Assembly: GCA_002633005.1 (NCBI GenBank)
Contig: NMRA01000380.1
Location: 208,645-272,644 of the forward strand
Direction: 5' to 3'
Source of the DNA: Phoronis australis
Lineage: Eukaryota; Phoronida; Phoronidae
Length of the DNA stretch: 64,000 bases
Shown: positions 10,285 through 23,135 of the stretch, piece after piece
How positions within the stretch are numbered: the first letter of the stretch is position 1
Layout of the letters: each line of letters begins with the position of its first letter
The notes under the pieces: generated by a model
What the model was told of the DNA's origin: nothing
What the model saw: the letters and a program-made list of their open reading frames with translations, nothing else
The model's database searches: none
Made by a program: the position numbers and the translations under genes

Positions 10285-13200
10285 TATGTCTCCTTGCTGT
10301 AACGGTAGCTCACTAGTGACCACTAATACCAGGGTAGAAATGGCATTACGTTGGTTATTATAAATAAATTCGAATTTTAATGGGGAATTTAAAATATGGA
10401 AAGAGAATTAAATCTTTTCTATTTCACTTCTATCGCGGAGCCGTATCTTCATATGTGTGTGAAAACAATCCTTATTATAAATCATATATCGCTGGTACTA
10501 ATGAACACTGTACTTGTCTCTAAGTAGTTCAACACGACTAGTATATGAACAATTACGTTTTTTATTTGTATGATTAAAGGCAGTAGGTGTGAAATGACTC
10601 TGTTTAAAACGAATATTCGAAAGTTTGTGAGGATTTGTTTAAAAATTCATAGTATTCACTTTCGGGCGTAGGTGTTTTATTTCAGATTACACGAAGTGGT
10701 CCGAAGGAGAAGGGACAGTGTGCTAGGATTTACAATAACTTCCGCAAGCAAAGAATAGTATAAGGAACCAAGGTGCGCAAGCAAAGAAATGTGTCCGTGA
10801 GACCCCAAAAATAGTGCAAGAGGGTGGAATATGCGTCTAGTATACCGGAATTGCGTGCATGAGAGAATATTTTTGCCAGCACAAGACCGAGCCGCGAAAG
10901 GGCAGGAAAGGTGCCATGTAAATACTCCCTTCTCACACACTGTGACCGGCTAACGGCCAATTGAAGCGAATAGGAAACAGTGGCGTGCTGAACGTGGGGT
11001 GAGTTATTGTTATCAATGTGAGATTAAATCCGCGGTTGATTTTGAGCATCATTGTGTGTTGAATGTTATTGGAACAAGGGCTTTGTTTTTTTATGAAAAT
11101 GGTTGATATCACAAAACATTATTAACACGATGAACAGAAGCATTGCCGAAAGGGTCCCTTTCGCTTGAAAACGTTGATTTCGTTATTATGAATTTTTTGT
11201 GGTAGTAATAAAGTATAAGATAATTGGAGCATACATGCGCACTTTCGTGCTCAAATTGTGTAAAACTAGACTTTTGCATGTAAAGAAAGCTTGACTCTTG
11301 CTAACTGTTACCATCCGAGTCACTGACATAGCATCGGACATGCTTAATGCATAGATAACTGTGACAGGTGGCTCAAAGGTGGATACTGGGACTCGGTTGA
11401 ATAGAGCTTGACTTATTTGCAGCATTGGTATCGATGCAATAGTTGTTAAATCTATTCATGGTGAGTGGCGCTACCGTCGAAATTTTGAGTATTCTATGAA
11501 CACCTTTACCCGACACGTTATTGTGTAGAAGACGTACCGACAAACTACAATTGTACTGCTTGTCAACAGTTCAAACGCGGTATACGTCTATCATAGACGT
11601 ATATTGCGTATATTACCAGATGCAAAAATGTTTGACCACCTTTTACCAGTTAGTCCGCAAGCCAGTGCTGTAATGGGGTGTAGGCACACGTAAGCGCAGC
11701 CAACCATCTTGGGGAATTGCGTACGAGCAGCAAACCATCTTTTTACATTTTAACGTAGGGTCTGCGCGCAGTAAGTGACTGTATAATGGGGCATAGACTG
11801 GATACAATAGCTACGGGGAGGACAGCATTGTTGCCGAATATTCTGGCGCGCGTGGCTGTAACAATTATGGTGTCATACCATAGGCGGTTAAAAGGGAACT
11901 GAAAGGCTCCGAGGACTAAAAACGCCGCCAGCATATCGCTTATGGGCATTACGCGCCTATTTTCCTTTAAAATTGTGTTTGACTCCCTTCAGAGACCGCT
12001 TGTAATTCACGTGGACTTCTGTCTACCTATGTGTGTGGTTGGGCTCCTTTCTACTACATCCTAGATCCGCCACTGCAGACTCGAAGTAAATTCCCACTCG
12101 TGAGTCAAAATATAGGCCTACATGTTTGTGAGTCAGGTTTTGCGAATTCAATGCACTTTAAAATTCAGTGCTCAGTGTGATACGGTGGGCATCAGGCGCC
12201 TACTTACATGTACCTCTAATTTTACCACTACAACACTGCACAAACCTACTTGCTTTGATTACCAAATGTAATAGTTCAGTCGATCGAAGTAAATTTTACG
12301 AACAAAAGGCAACTAAGCTTCAAAAGTTGCACGCGGCTCGGGCATGCCTGTAAAATTCTTCTCTAATTTACGCTATTCCCCTCTCACGGACACATGGTCC
12401 CCTCTACCGGACGACTTTGCTCGCGGATGGACCAACCCTGCAACCGCGCATATTTCCCTGCCTAAGAAGGCTCCTGGAAACCAACATTTTCAAATGAAAC
12501 AGATCTTCTCGGGCAATTTTTCTATTCGTAGTCATGAAAACAACTCAATGTGTTCACTCAACTCAGACACACAATCATGCCTGAAATCAGCCACGGATTT
12601 TGTCTCAGATGATTTACATTATTTAGCAATTCACATCTCACCAGTCGCCTATTCTTCCGGTGACGCGATGCGATTGGCAGTTAGCCGCTTCTGCGGTGTG
12701 TTTATGGTCAAGTAATAAACATCTCATATCCACACTTTTGCTTTTTCTAAGTTTTAGTTTTTTCCATTAAAAGTTTTACATGAGCTCACGTTCCTTCTTT
12801 TTTCAGTTGGCGAAAGACTGTTTTACTAACTCCTTCAATTTTTCGCGGGCATGCACCACGCACCTTCCGCCAGTTGTTATGCGAATTGGTTTATGAGCGA
12901 AGAACTTGGTTTGTAAGAAGTGAGTTACGGTTGATGGAAAAAGAACTACAGCTCGTAAGACAATAATTGCGTTAAAAAGAAAAGGGTGCTGCTAATGAGA
13001 ACGTATGAGCGGGACGTGATAGAGGGAAATTGGTTTACCTTGCAATACTCATCGCATGCGAAACTTCTAAGTAAATGATGTCTTACCAAATGCGTGGCAC
13101 GTGTCAGACCTTCAGTATTCCTCTACAGCGCTTCCAATTAGTGAGTCAAGTATTGTCTTCTTTGGTTTTGGTCACCGACGGTACGGTAAAGGTAGTACGC

Positions 13201-13756
13201 GTAATTATGTCGTCGCTAAGCGACGTGTTTAAGCCAATGAGGTAGCTACTTATAGCGCATTTTCCGACACAGAAAACTGTGTTGCACGCCAGGTAAGAAT
13301 AAAGAAAATAGCACGTACAGATATCAGTGGAAAGCAATTCGCATGGCCATTTCTAATGGATTTTCTTTCTTCAACTGATTTAGAGGTCAACATTGTTCTA
13401 AAACAGGAAATGCAAAAGACTAAGACAGCGTGTTTGGAAGAGGTTGATATTTTGAAACAACAGTGATTAGAGGGGAAATATCCGGAGATATAAGATGCAG
13501 CGCGGAATTGAGTCCACTATCTCCGCAGAAACAGTGGAACACTCTGCGGCTGAGCCAAATATCTTGTGTTAAATAGCATAGTATTTTAATCCCCTTTTAA
13601 ATGGCAAAAACCAACCTTGATTTCCGCGAATGTGTGTCTGACAAGAATTATCGATTTGCAATAAAATCACAAACACACACAGGATTTTGTTGTCTTGTAA
13701 CTCACAGTCAAAGCTAAGAACGTGAATAAGTCGGTCCTATCTAAAAGTCATATCAA
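10285..13756. other. intergenic, no gene supported
   Basis: Several frames of 60-120 codons occur (the longest at 12344-12715, plus strand), but none shows a domain, composition or flanking splice signals that would support a gene. No repeat matching another part of the window was found. Confidence 0.45.
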
Positions 13757-15441
13757 ATGCGTCTTTCGGCCGTAAAACCGATAATTTCCCTTGAATATAC
13801 ACAAAAAGTCCAAAACAGACATTGCCAACTATCGCACCATAACTCTTCTTCACACCTTATCCAAAATATTAGAAAAAAATCATTTCTCAACACATGTTCG
13901 TCCACCTCTCTTCACAAAACCTCACATATCGTCGCCAATTTGGATTCATGCCTGGTAAGAGCACTTTGTCCCAACTTACAGAAATTGTACATGAAATGCA
14001 CCTCAAGTTTGAGCAAGGGTACAACGTGAGATCCGTATTTTTAGACATGGCGTCAGCTTTTGATGTCCTTCCCCATGATCGATTTCTACATAAATTACAA
14101 TCTTACGGTTTCTCAGACACTCTCCTATGAAAAAGCGTTGATCGTATATTTGTATATTTTATAAGTCTAATAATACTCATTTGCAAACAAATCCAATGCT
14201 GGAATTATCACTTAATGGGTAAGTTATTCCCAATAAGCTCACACACAAACACCTTGGCTTGCTATTACACCATCAGCTTACATTTACTCCTCACTGTCGC
14301 GAACTCGTTCATAAAGTACAAAAATTAATAATCAGTCCAATTAGAATTGTCTCTCGTCATCTCAACTCCATGCATCTTGAAACTCTGTTCAAGTCTTTTG
14401 TACTTCCACATCTACATTACTGTGACATAATCTACCAATCGGCAAACGCTGGCATACTTCTTCAATTAGAAAGACTACAATACCAAGCAGCTTTAGCCAT
14501 AACAGGAGCATACAAAGGATCCAACACAATCAAGGTTCTAAACAGTCTCAAATGGAGCAAACTAGCAACCCGTCGTAAACTCCACTTGTCCATGTATATA
14601 TTCAAAGTCTAAAACAACATAAACAATTATTCAAACAAAATCCTCTTTGATTCCTATAAAAGACTTAACACAAGAGCAGGACTGCGGCAAATAATATATA
14701 CATTATTCGGCCTTCCCTCAGCCAAGTCTTCAGGAGATCTACAATATTAACTTGCATTGACAAGTGGAATTAATCACCAAAAAACGAAAGCATTTCAATC
14801 GTCACTCTCAGAAATAACTTTAAACTGCATACCACTACTCAAGACTTGCCAGTCCCATTGACATCATTCCAACTTCCTCGCAACCATGAAATAATCCTAT
14901 ACAGATCAAAATGCGGTTTATTTCTAAATAACGAGAAATTTAGACATAACTGTAATAATATTTCACCTCTATGTTCCTGTGGAGACACTCAGACAAATGC
15001 TCATGTTTTCTTTTCTTGTGATGTATTCAAGGGGAAGAGGCTATAGCTCTTCCAGACACTCGAAAAATATCCCAATGTTTACAAAAATATGACTGATATT
15101 CCTCAAATGTTTAACATTATAATTTTTTTCTATTTGGATGTCAAATGAAAATAAGAATTTATTCGAAATAGTATCAAAATTTATTTTTGATATTAAATGT
15201 CTTTGTGCGAGTGAATAGAATTGTATGCATGTAAAATAACTTATTGTTTATGAAAATGATTTATTTGCATTCGTAATCATATGTCATTGTAATCTTAACA
15301 TAAGTTTTTTAGTTCATGTATTTATGTATAATAATTGTATATAGATTTGTTTGTATTTAACTCAGATATGATGCCTCTTGGCGCTTTCTGGGGAATTTAT
15401 ATTCATTGCGCTTAAGATTTCGTAATAAACATTGAAAGAAA
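13757..15441 (+). pseudogene. decayed non-LTR retrotransposon ORF2 and 3' UTR
   Basis: The segment holds ordered pieces of one reverse transcriptase in shifting frames. A QFGFMPGKSTLSQL block with a downstream VFLDMASAFDVLPHD block (RT palm with a catalytic Asp) is at 13925-14100. HYCDIIYQSA and RLQYQAALAITG blocks are at 14250-14610. A LYRSKCGLFLN block with a CSCGD...H....C knuckle is at 14880-15030. The last two match the insertion at 6279-6947 closely. Stops and frameshifts separate every block, and the segment carrying the YxDD box is missing. The tail shares the CAGATAT-ATGC / TTTCTGGG 3' UTR block with the other copy and has an AATAAA (15423-15428). Confidence 0.8.
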
Positions 15442-15620
15442 TATATACATGTATATATATATTAAAATTCTTTTAAAATGTTTTATAACGGAGATCGTCT
15501 GTTTTAGTACTTCAAAGTCTAACAGCATAACTGTCAGGGGCTTTTCTCATTTATTTCACATACTCTTAGTAATCGTTAATTCGGAAAATTCGCTAGGTCT
15601 ACCCGTGTGTTCTTCATCTG

Positions 15621-15776
15621 CCTCCCATTCAGTAACGCTAGGACCTCGCTAAAAAGCAAGACTTCGCGAGAATACGTGAGATTTCGCCGTGTATTTTGAA
15701 TAAGAACACGTGACTTTGACTAGGTTTTAGCTAGGTCCTAGCGTAGGTCCTAGCGTCTACTGAACGCACGCCTGGC
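15621..15776 (+). repeat. dispersed repeat, copy 1
   Basis: Runs from CCTCCCATTCAGTAACGCTA to TCTACTGAACGCACGCCTGG. Nearly identical to 16486-16640, with fragments near 2555-2590 and 56430-56477. It contains tandem TAGGTCCTAGCG words. Confidence 0.8.
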
Positions 15777-15821
15777 CACAACGTCTGTATGCTCTGCCAC
15801 TACATCGTAATCTAATGCGAA

Positions 15822-16073
15822 ATGTTCACAGGCCAGTTCACTCGTGCTTTGCTAGCTTTGGAAATCGAGAATTTCTGTAAGTGCATCCAACAATTGGGCG
15901 CATATTTAACTGTTTTCGTGAGCCAGGGTAGAACGCTTACAATCTCGCTAAGGAAGCTAGTGGGATCACGAGCTTTGCTTGTGATACTTGGCGATATTTC
16001 CCGAAGTCAACGCCAGAAATTTGTAACATGCACTACTGCGCATGCGCTAAATCTTGCCAGCAGCCCTCCATAA
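15822..16073 (+). other. open frame inside a repeat, probably non-coding
   Basis: An 83-codon frame. Its downstream half (GGAAGCTAGTG ... GCTTGT-ATAC ... GCGATAT-TC ... GAAGTC) recurs at 56369-56425 with substitutions and no coding-type conservation. It is better read as part of a dispersed repeat than as a gene. Confidence 0.35.
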
Positions 16074-16485
16074 TAAATACACAAGAGCAGGCAAAAATCA
16101 GGAATTTATAAGCAAGGGGAGATAACTACACAATTTGCCGATAGCCTGTCACATAGAGTGTATGTTAAGACATGTTACCGCCAAATATCAGCGCCAATGG
16201 TGAAAATTTTTCCACGTCTCTTGAAGTTTGAAGGTTACCCCGTTCAGGCCTATGTTAACGATCGTCCGGAAGCCACTATTTGAGCGCATAGCTCATTTTG
16301 AAGTCAAGTTTGTGGCTGAATTCATTTTGCCATCGGATTTGCCGATAGCCTAGGTGACTACCAGGAGTACTCAGAGGTTGCTGATCCAAATTTCATGTTG
16401 TTTCTNAATTCGTGTTTTTGAAGAGACAATAAAAGAGCGTATTCTGTAAAAAATCCTTTGAATTTAGGCCAGTTAACGTTACCAG

Positions 16486-16640
16486 CCTCCCGTTCAGTAA
16501 CGCTAGGACCTCGCTATAAAGCAAGACTTCGCGAGATTACGAGAGATATTGCCGTGTATTTTAAATGAGAACACGTGGTGTTGACTAGATTTTAGCTAGA
16601 TCCTAACATAGGTCCTAGCGTCTACTGAACGCACGCCAGG
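16486..16640 (+). repeat. dispersed repeat, copy 2
   Basis: Direct repeat of 15621-15776, about 865 bp downstream. The differences are a few substitutions such as TAAAAAGC versus TATAAAGC. Confidence 0.8.
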
Positions 16641-17344
16641 TCCGTCTCATCTTGTTCCTTTTGCAGATTATAAATCATGTCTAGGCTGGACACGACATGA
16701 CAGGTCGTTGTTGCTTTCGATTAGGCCATCACAGTTTGATTGTCAATGCGAGTTAATGTCAGTCGCCGCGCTTAATCAATATAGGAGGGGAATGCCATAC
16801 GTTTTATTGCATGCAATTGAAGTTCAGTTATAGCAAATTATGACGACACTGTTGCATAGCGAATACTTAACACCTGGGGTACGGTTCATGAAAACTGATT
16901 TTTAGGTAAAGACTTTTAAAAACTTCCAATTTCTGACTCAAATCTCTAAAATAATTGAGCAACAATTTTAGTATTTTCGCTCCGACTTTACAATTCTATT
17001 TGACGCCTAGTGCGGACTCGTTATTCGGTTTTTGTTTAATATGAAGTCATTGTGACGTTATGGACCCACTTAAATAAAATGAAAATGCCAAAATTAAAAA
17101 CCATTGTTATTATTAGGCCACATTTACGTAGCACTGTAAAATTCTATGCTTTTTGAAAATATTTACCGGGCTATGGACCTGAGCCTATATGGGTCAAGTC
17201 TTTTATTCGAAATTGAAAATGGAAATGATGTTGCCTTTTACCGTTCTAGCTTGATACAAGTAAGGGGCCTACATGATAATTGTCTATTATCAAGTGCTCT
17301 AGTTTGTCATGGTTTACGCACACGAGTGTCTGGTCCTACGTTAT
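16641..17344. other. intergenic, no gene recognised
   Basis: Nothing beyond short chance frames. Confidence 0.4.
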
Positions 17345-18235
17345 AGACCTAACTCACGCGGCGGACATTTAAATCCAAAGCGAAGATCACTGCGATAAAC
17401 AAAGCGGAAATTTACGTTGCGTGAGTTAAATGGCCGGTCTTTCGAGTCCAACCTGGATATTAAATCTTAAAAATGTGTCGATAATTAACCACAGAGACGT
17501 AGGAAAATACAATAGAGAACAATTCAATGCACCAAAGAGTTGTCTGACGAAAGGGTATAAGTTTTTTTCGGAAAACTTGGTTCGAAACATGAAAAGTAAA
17601 TATGACCAAAACTGCGGCGATCGTGACTGTAGTGTTACGGATTAGGTATTGTGCTAAATGCAGGGTTATGTTTCTTCTTGTAAATTGTTGATAAAAATGC
17701 TTTCTACACTAACCAAGTCATCTGTTTGTGTTGTTGACGAGTTGAAGATATATTCGACAATGGTGGCTCATCGCATTTTGCTGTCGTGTGCAATTAGTCA
17801 CATCTGGTTTAATTTGTTGATCAAAAGTATTAACATCAAGCATATAGCCTATGTCCTGGTGAGGTAGGGACTACCATGACAGAGAAGTGATTTGTCATTG
17901 ATCTGAAAGAATAACTGATGTTGTAAAATATATTTTTTATTAAAATAAAAACCCAGGCTCGTAATTGAAAATAAAAATTATTTGACCATTTTTTAAATTT
18001 CTTAAAAATTATAAAAAACGAACACAGCCTCAGAAATCGCGTTCGCATTATATCCAGGTTATCATTCACTCCCTTGCACGCATTCACAAGTAATTATCTG
18101 ACCATCAATAGTGCTTTCTTGGTTTTAATAATTCTTATATACGTCTATTTCATGTGTTAGGTTTCAAATATCAATCTGGACCAAGTTGAATTTTAAAATT
18201 AAAACACCTAACTCGTTCGTCCAAAGCATAACCTT
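17345..18235 (+). repeat. ~0.9-kb dispersed repeat, uninterrupted copy
   Basis: Aligns with 46908-47060 plus 47743-48342. Shared landmarks are GAGTTAAATGGC-GGTCTTTCGAGTC, TGGATATTAAATCTTAAAAATG, GTTGTCTGACGAAAGGG, CACATCTGGTTTAATTTGTTGATC and a TCCAAAGCATAACCT-like end. The short frame at 17430-17645 lies in the repeat and is not conserved as protein in the other copy. Confidence 0.85.
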
Positions 18236-20560
18236 GTTTTTGAGCTCAATTTCAGTTAACTGCACAGTGCAAGCATAGTTATCATGTTTCTTCATGAGCC
18301 TCGTTCATCCCGAGGAAAGGTGCATGTGTGCCTTCGTGAGAGGGGAAAAAATCTACCTCCCGATCATCATCAATAGCACACCCGCCCTGTGCTCTTTGAA
18401 ATTGTCACCTGTGTGGATACAAAACTTCGGAGAGAACTTTTCAATCACTAGGGGAATTTTTAGGGCCTCGTGGGGGGAATTTCGGGGGGATTTTTCAATA
18501 TTTTTGAGAGGGCAATAGGGCTGATATTCGGCCCCAAAATTGAGGGATTGAGGGCTCTGTTTTTTTTTTGGAAAGAAACATCATCTTTCAACCCGTAGTC
18601 ACGAAAACACAGCCTGGCTGACCGAAGATTCTCCGGTCGTTGCTATGACGCTCGGCAACCGAGATGCGACAAAATATGATCTAACTTTCCAAAAACATTT
18701 ATAAATTTTACAAGGAAATATTTTCCTTCGTCGCACGTATGACAACGACCCAACGCTTCCGATTCTCAACGTCCTCAGGGATTGTGAAACAGACAGTTGA
18801 GTGTCCGTATTTTTTCTAGCCGTTGGAGCAACGCGGACTACAATCAGTATGCCGATAAGCCAACAGAGATATCGTAGCGAGCCTCGTTTTGGAACGCGCC
18901 TCCTGTCAGCGTGAATTAGGTCTATAGTTTCGACTTGATGACCTCACGATTTGTGCTACAAACTGGAGTAGCGTCTAGTCCTACGTTGTAGTTCGCGCTT
19001 GATGACCTCGCGATTTGAGCTACAAATTGGAGTAGAGACTCGATAATTCAAATAAAAACTCGAGATTTTAATGTTCGTACTCGAAATGGTGGATTTAATG
19101 CTAGTGTTATCCAGTGCGGAATAGGAATGTACAACCATCCACGTAACCCACAATATCCTCGAGCACAGAATAACAGACGATTATTCTGAGTTCGTATTTA
19201 AGTAGAACGAATAATGACAAAATTTTCGAGCTCAGTTTTGAGTAAAAGATTAGAGCCTACATGTATGTTCTACACAATCTTAATTCTTCCCAACACCTGT
19301 TAATACAAACACGTGATTTTCAAGTCCTTAAATGCTCAAGAGTTACCTGGATGGAAAAATCTAAGCCCTGCAATTTTTTACGTGATGTGTTATGATGCGA
19401 CTGCATTTGTAATCCTGTTTGTGGGTCCAAATCAGTTTCATAGTGGCAAACACGCTATTATTAAACATCTGTATATCAAAGTATTTTTCAACCTGATGTT
19501 GAACTGTTGCTTATATAAGTTCTTTGTTTGATAAATTGATGATAGCGTTGACGTCAGTAGAGGTCAAATAAACACTAGTTTTGTGCCATCAAAACAACGA
19601 TGCAAATTATGCATCAAAAGTTGTTTACCGATCACCATATTGGAAATTGATGCCTGCTTGATATTTTTGTGAAACACCCTTGCTTTCTGTAATGATAACG
19701 TTTATAAACCAGAAGAGTATGTATACATGTATGTGCATGTAGAACGAACGTGAAAGTTAATGAATTGATCCTGTTATTACACAGGTAATGGAACACCTTA
19801 CCAAACCACTTACGTGAAATAGAATCTCACTCTTCGCCACCAGATGATGTTACGCCTTTTCATATTTCTAAATATATACACCTGTCATCTCTTCGGCCTT
19901 CTGATTGCCATCCTTCCTGTACATAGCCTCATCTTCTGTGTTTGTTTATGTGATTAAGTATTTTATTTGTAGATTGATTTATTCATTCGTTAACGTGTGT
20001 ATTTTTGTTTCTATTTATTAATATTTTTTCTTATCAAACGACTATCTGACGGACCGCGATAGAAAAAGGTAACTACTTTTTCATATCATTCGTTAATTGA
20101 TTGTTTATTTTTACTGGACTATGTACCTTTGTTTTTGTCGTCTTAACTTATAGTTTATACGCTCCCCTCTCTCTATCAGCCTGTGTGCTGTGTTGTATTG
20201 ATCGTGTGGCGTTGTATCATTTTCGTATTCAATTGACGTTAATAAATCTATCAAGTAATTCTTTTCTTCTCACTCTTTATCGTGGGCTTCATGTGGGACG
20301 GGCAAGGCAGGACGTGTCGTGAACACTAGTTGCCTTTTCCTATTATGGTTGACAGTTAAATACAAATACGTGTCTGTGGTTAATTATATAGGATTAAAAA
20401 ATTTTCAAATTCCACGTTTCACACTTTAAAAGAGAATGCCACCCGATTTAATTAGTCTTTTTTACTATCTTAATCGGTCTATATCCACATCGCCTCGCAT
20501 ACGGTCAACCTTACCTTACCGAGAGGTGTCGCGTTTACCTGTGAGGAAGGTGAGAAACGA
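18236..20560. other. intergenic, no gene recognised
   Basis: Contains short homopolymer runs (T9-10 near 18560) and scattered short frames. No supportable gene or repeat copy was found. Confidence 0.4.
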
Positions 20561-20589
20561 CGCAGCGACATCAGTGATTCATTTGCCGC

Positions 20590-20770
20590 AGACTGAATGC
20601 CGCTATGTTGCGGTGCATCGTTCCCTCTTGTCCGAACTATGTAGCTGCAAGGAAAGCGGGTACATCATTTTTTCGACTTCCATGAGAGTCCAAAATGCTT
20701 AAAAGGTGGCTCGCGGTAGTGAAAAATGAAAAGGACACTGTTAATAGCAAGTATCAGGCCGTGTCTGTGA
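20590..20770 (+). pseudogene. degenerate THAP-domain fragment
   Basis: Two overlapping frames together read like the second half of a THAP DNA-binding domain: an SGY-FFDFHESPK stretch followed by LKRWLAVVKNEKDTVNSKYQAV. This corresponds to the HxFP ... R..W......R ... V-C pattern of C2CH THAP zinc fingers. A frameshift near 20692 breaks it and the first Cys pair is doubtful. It faces the minus-strand FEPEY-containing frame at 20665-21030, the same arrangement as in the Kolobok at 36374-38314. It is read as a heavily deleted relative. Confidence 0.45.
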
Positions 20771-21030
20771 CCGGCAGCCGTCGACAGTGAGTCTGACGAA
20801 TGCCTGCTTACCAAAGAACTATCCATACGTTCCGTTGTCTGCGCATGTTCACGGCTTCTCTGTAGTATTTCTTGATCACTGTATTCCGGTTCAAACTGAT
20901 TGCCTGTGAAACTTAGCGATCCACCTACGATCCACTGGCCGGGATATCGAGTCAGTCCGGCCAAGACGGGCCTGGTCGAGTTCCGAGCCACTGGCCGGGT
21001 TAACAAGCGTTTTGTGTGTTTAGAACTCAA
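20665..21030 (-). pseudogene. P2X7-ballast-like ORF relic (N-terminal part)
   Basis: The 121-codon frame contains QFEPEYSDQEI, matching the start of the zinc-binding P2X7 cytoplasmic ('ballast') domain family, which also occurs outside P2X receptors in invertebrates. The Cys-rich part of the domain is not readable here. The P2X7-like frame at 37669-37998 carries the same FEPEY motif after a similar acidic/Ser N terminus. Probably a second deleted element of the same type. The identification rests on a short motif plus arrangement. Confidence 0.4.
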
Positions 21031-21489
21031 AAAATCACAAGTCTAAAAACACAGATCTAGGTTCTTCCGTCTGTATTTCACGGAAGAATACTTCAAATTT
21101 ATCTCGGCACAGACCCCAAACTCCTGCTACGGTCCTTGGTAAATTGGCCTGCCGAACTTTGTAGGCTACGGTGTGTCCAAATACCAATAAATCCGTAAAA
21201 TAAAACAACACGTTTTTAAAAGAACTCGGTGTATTTTTAAGGGTTTTACATCGAAGTTTGATTATGTCTTGGTGTTAAAAGATGAATTCAAGCGATAAGC
21301 TGACACCAGTAACCCGTGTTGTGAACTGCTGAAAAGACTGCGATTGAAACCAATGACGTCATTGGATAATTTCAACACCTCCGTCTGCCGTCAGGTGTCA
21401 GGTAACGCAACCGAACGTGCCGTTATCGAGTAGAACTACTCGATCTAAATTGATACAAATTAGGTTGTTTTTTTGGGTGGCATGCTCCT

Positions 21490-21800
21490 TTAAGAGGCCT
21501 GGAACGCGAAAAACAGACTAAAGTATTTAAAGTGGTTCTCTGGCAATAAAACAGAGTTCAAATTGTTCACCAAGTATTTGTTTACGGTTTGTTCGTAAAA
21601 ATTTTGAATATCTGTCGATGTCAAATCATTTTTCTGTAAGTTTTAAATTTCAAAAAAAATGTTGTCAACTGCTCATCACTTTGTCGATTTTTTTCTGCAA
21701 ATCAAAACATGTCTCCTTATTTGGTACGGCAATACATAGACGTAGCACTTTTCCCTTACATGGAAAACGTAATCTTTGACCCTTAATCTAAATAAAACTA
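21490..21800 (+). repeat. TTAA-type transposon end plus conserved coding fragment
   Basis: TTAA (21490-21493) is followed by GAGGCCTGGAACGCGAAAA, the partner of the word at 4474. At 21711-21782 the plus strand encodes a stretch homologous to the ORF at 4507-4803 (Y-L-V-R-Q-Y-I-D-V ... P-Y-M-E-N-V-I-F-D). The frame then stops near 21785. The orientation of the coding piece relative to the TTAA end differs between the two loci. Confidence 0.4.
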
Positions 21801-21852
21801 TGGCGACTTTAAGCAGCAGCCAGTCCGATTAAGAAGCAAATAATGTCCATCA

Positions 21853-22641
21853 TTGTCCATCATTGTCCAAGCAAGCGAACAAATGGCACTCAGTCTAAAT
21901 GCCAAGAAAACAGAAACAATGGCAATAACAAGGAAAGCAATATGTCCCCGATGCAATATCATAGTCAAAGGGAAAGCATTAACACAAGTGCATAATTTCA
22001 AATATCTCGGAACCATGATCTCGGCAGATGGAAAATGCTTAAGTGAAATCAAGTCCAGAATAGGTCAAGCAAAATCAGCCTTCCAAAGTATAAAACACCT
22101 TTCTGCAAACAACAAAATACCCATCAACCTATGGAAAAGAATATACCAATGCTATATAGAACCAATACTACTTTATGCCTGTGAAACATGGACAATGAAC
22201 TCTCAAGCCATAAAACACCTGGAGGCAACAGAGATGTGGTTCTCAAGAAGAATGCTGAGAATACCATGGACGGTTAAAAAGACAAACGAAGAGCTACTGA
22301 GAGAGGCAGACACAAACAGAACACTACTGAACAACATCAGAAGAAGACAAGCAAAGTTCTTTGGTCATATTATGAGGAGACGTGGACTACAACACCTGGT
22401 AACAACTGATAAACTAGATGGGAAGAGAAGTCGAGGACGCCAAAGAACAGAACTACTGGATGGAATGTCGACGTGGCTTCAAACACCGGGAAATACTGTC
22501 ACCATTGGAGCAACGAGAGAGAGAGAGACAGACGGAGATCCATGGTCGCCGACGCCTACCGACAGGGCACTTGAGGAGGAGGAGTGTCCTTGCTGTTCAA
22601 AAATTGTTATAAAGGTATTGTGGTATTTAAATTTATTGTAA
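21853..22641 (+). pseudogene. 5'-truncated non-LTR retrotransposon, RT C-terminal region
   Basis: A 262-codon open frame has the hallmarks of the region downstream of the RT palm in RTE/CR1-like endonuclease-reverse transcriptases: LNAKKTETMAI, FKYLGTMIS, IEPILLYACETWTM, a basic RRMLRIPW block, and NIRRRQAKFFGHIMRR followed by a KRSRGRQRTELLDG block. The palm motifs including YxDD are missing at the 5' side, where a duplicated TGTCCATCAT word marks the junction. Near 22500 the typical terminal arginine-rich sequence continues in another frame, so a frameshift is likely. Different family from the elements at 6046 and 13757. Confidence 0.8.
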
Positions 22642-22649
22642 AATGCACT

Positions 22650-23130
22650 TGGACTTGAGAACAAGCTCAAAGGTCAGACAGTTCCTCAACGACGACAGCG
22701 ATAACCGCAACTATCGAGAATCACAACATCATCAGCGATAACGCCAACGATGTCACAACAGCAACAAGCATAACAACAACAAGAGAGGATAACACTCACA
22801 TTCGAATGAGGTTGAAGACTTAGCATTTGGTGCAGTACACGCACGCACGCACACGCACGCACGCAAGCACAACCGCATTGATCCTATGAAGACTTAACAG
22901 TCATCAGCATTCATCACCGGCCTCCATTGAACGCCCTGGATATGCGTGTGAAGTTGACAACGGAGACAAAAACCAACGTCATGTTTATTGACAGTTACTT
23001 GTGGAGCTTTCCTGAGAAACAACTACCGATGATAAGCCCACCGGATCAACGCCATCTAACGTTCATGTTTTCCTATTGTGGAACTTTGATCTCTAATCTA
23101 AGAAAGTTTCACCGATATCAAAAGACCAAT
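22650..23130. other. retrotransposon tail region with simple repeats
   Basis: Sequence downstream of the RT fragment contains AAC/GAC-rich trinucleotide stretches and an (ACGC)n run at about 22838-22868. It may be the element's 3' UTR. No clear poly(A) or target duplication was found. Confidence 0.4.
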
Positions 23131-23135
23131 GTACT

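Noticed and set aside
12344-12715. 123-codon plus-strand frame
   Set aside because: No recognised domain, no biased composition and no repeat or splice context; compatible with chance in a 64-kb eukaryotic window.
17430-17645. 71-codon frame that seems conserved at 46999
   Set aside because: The similarity comes from a dispersed repeat and the frames diverge after the first 20 codons; not a protein-level signal.
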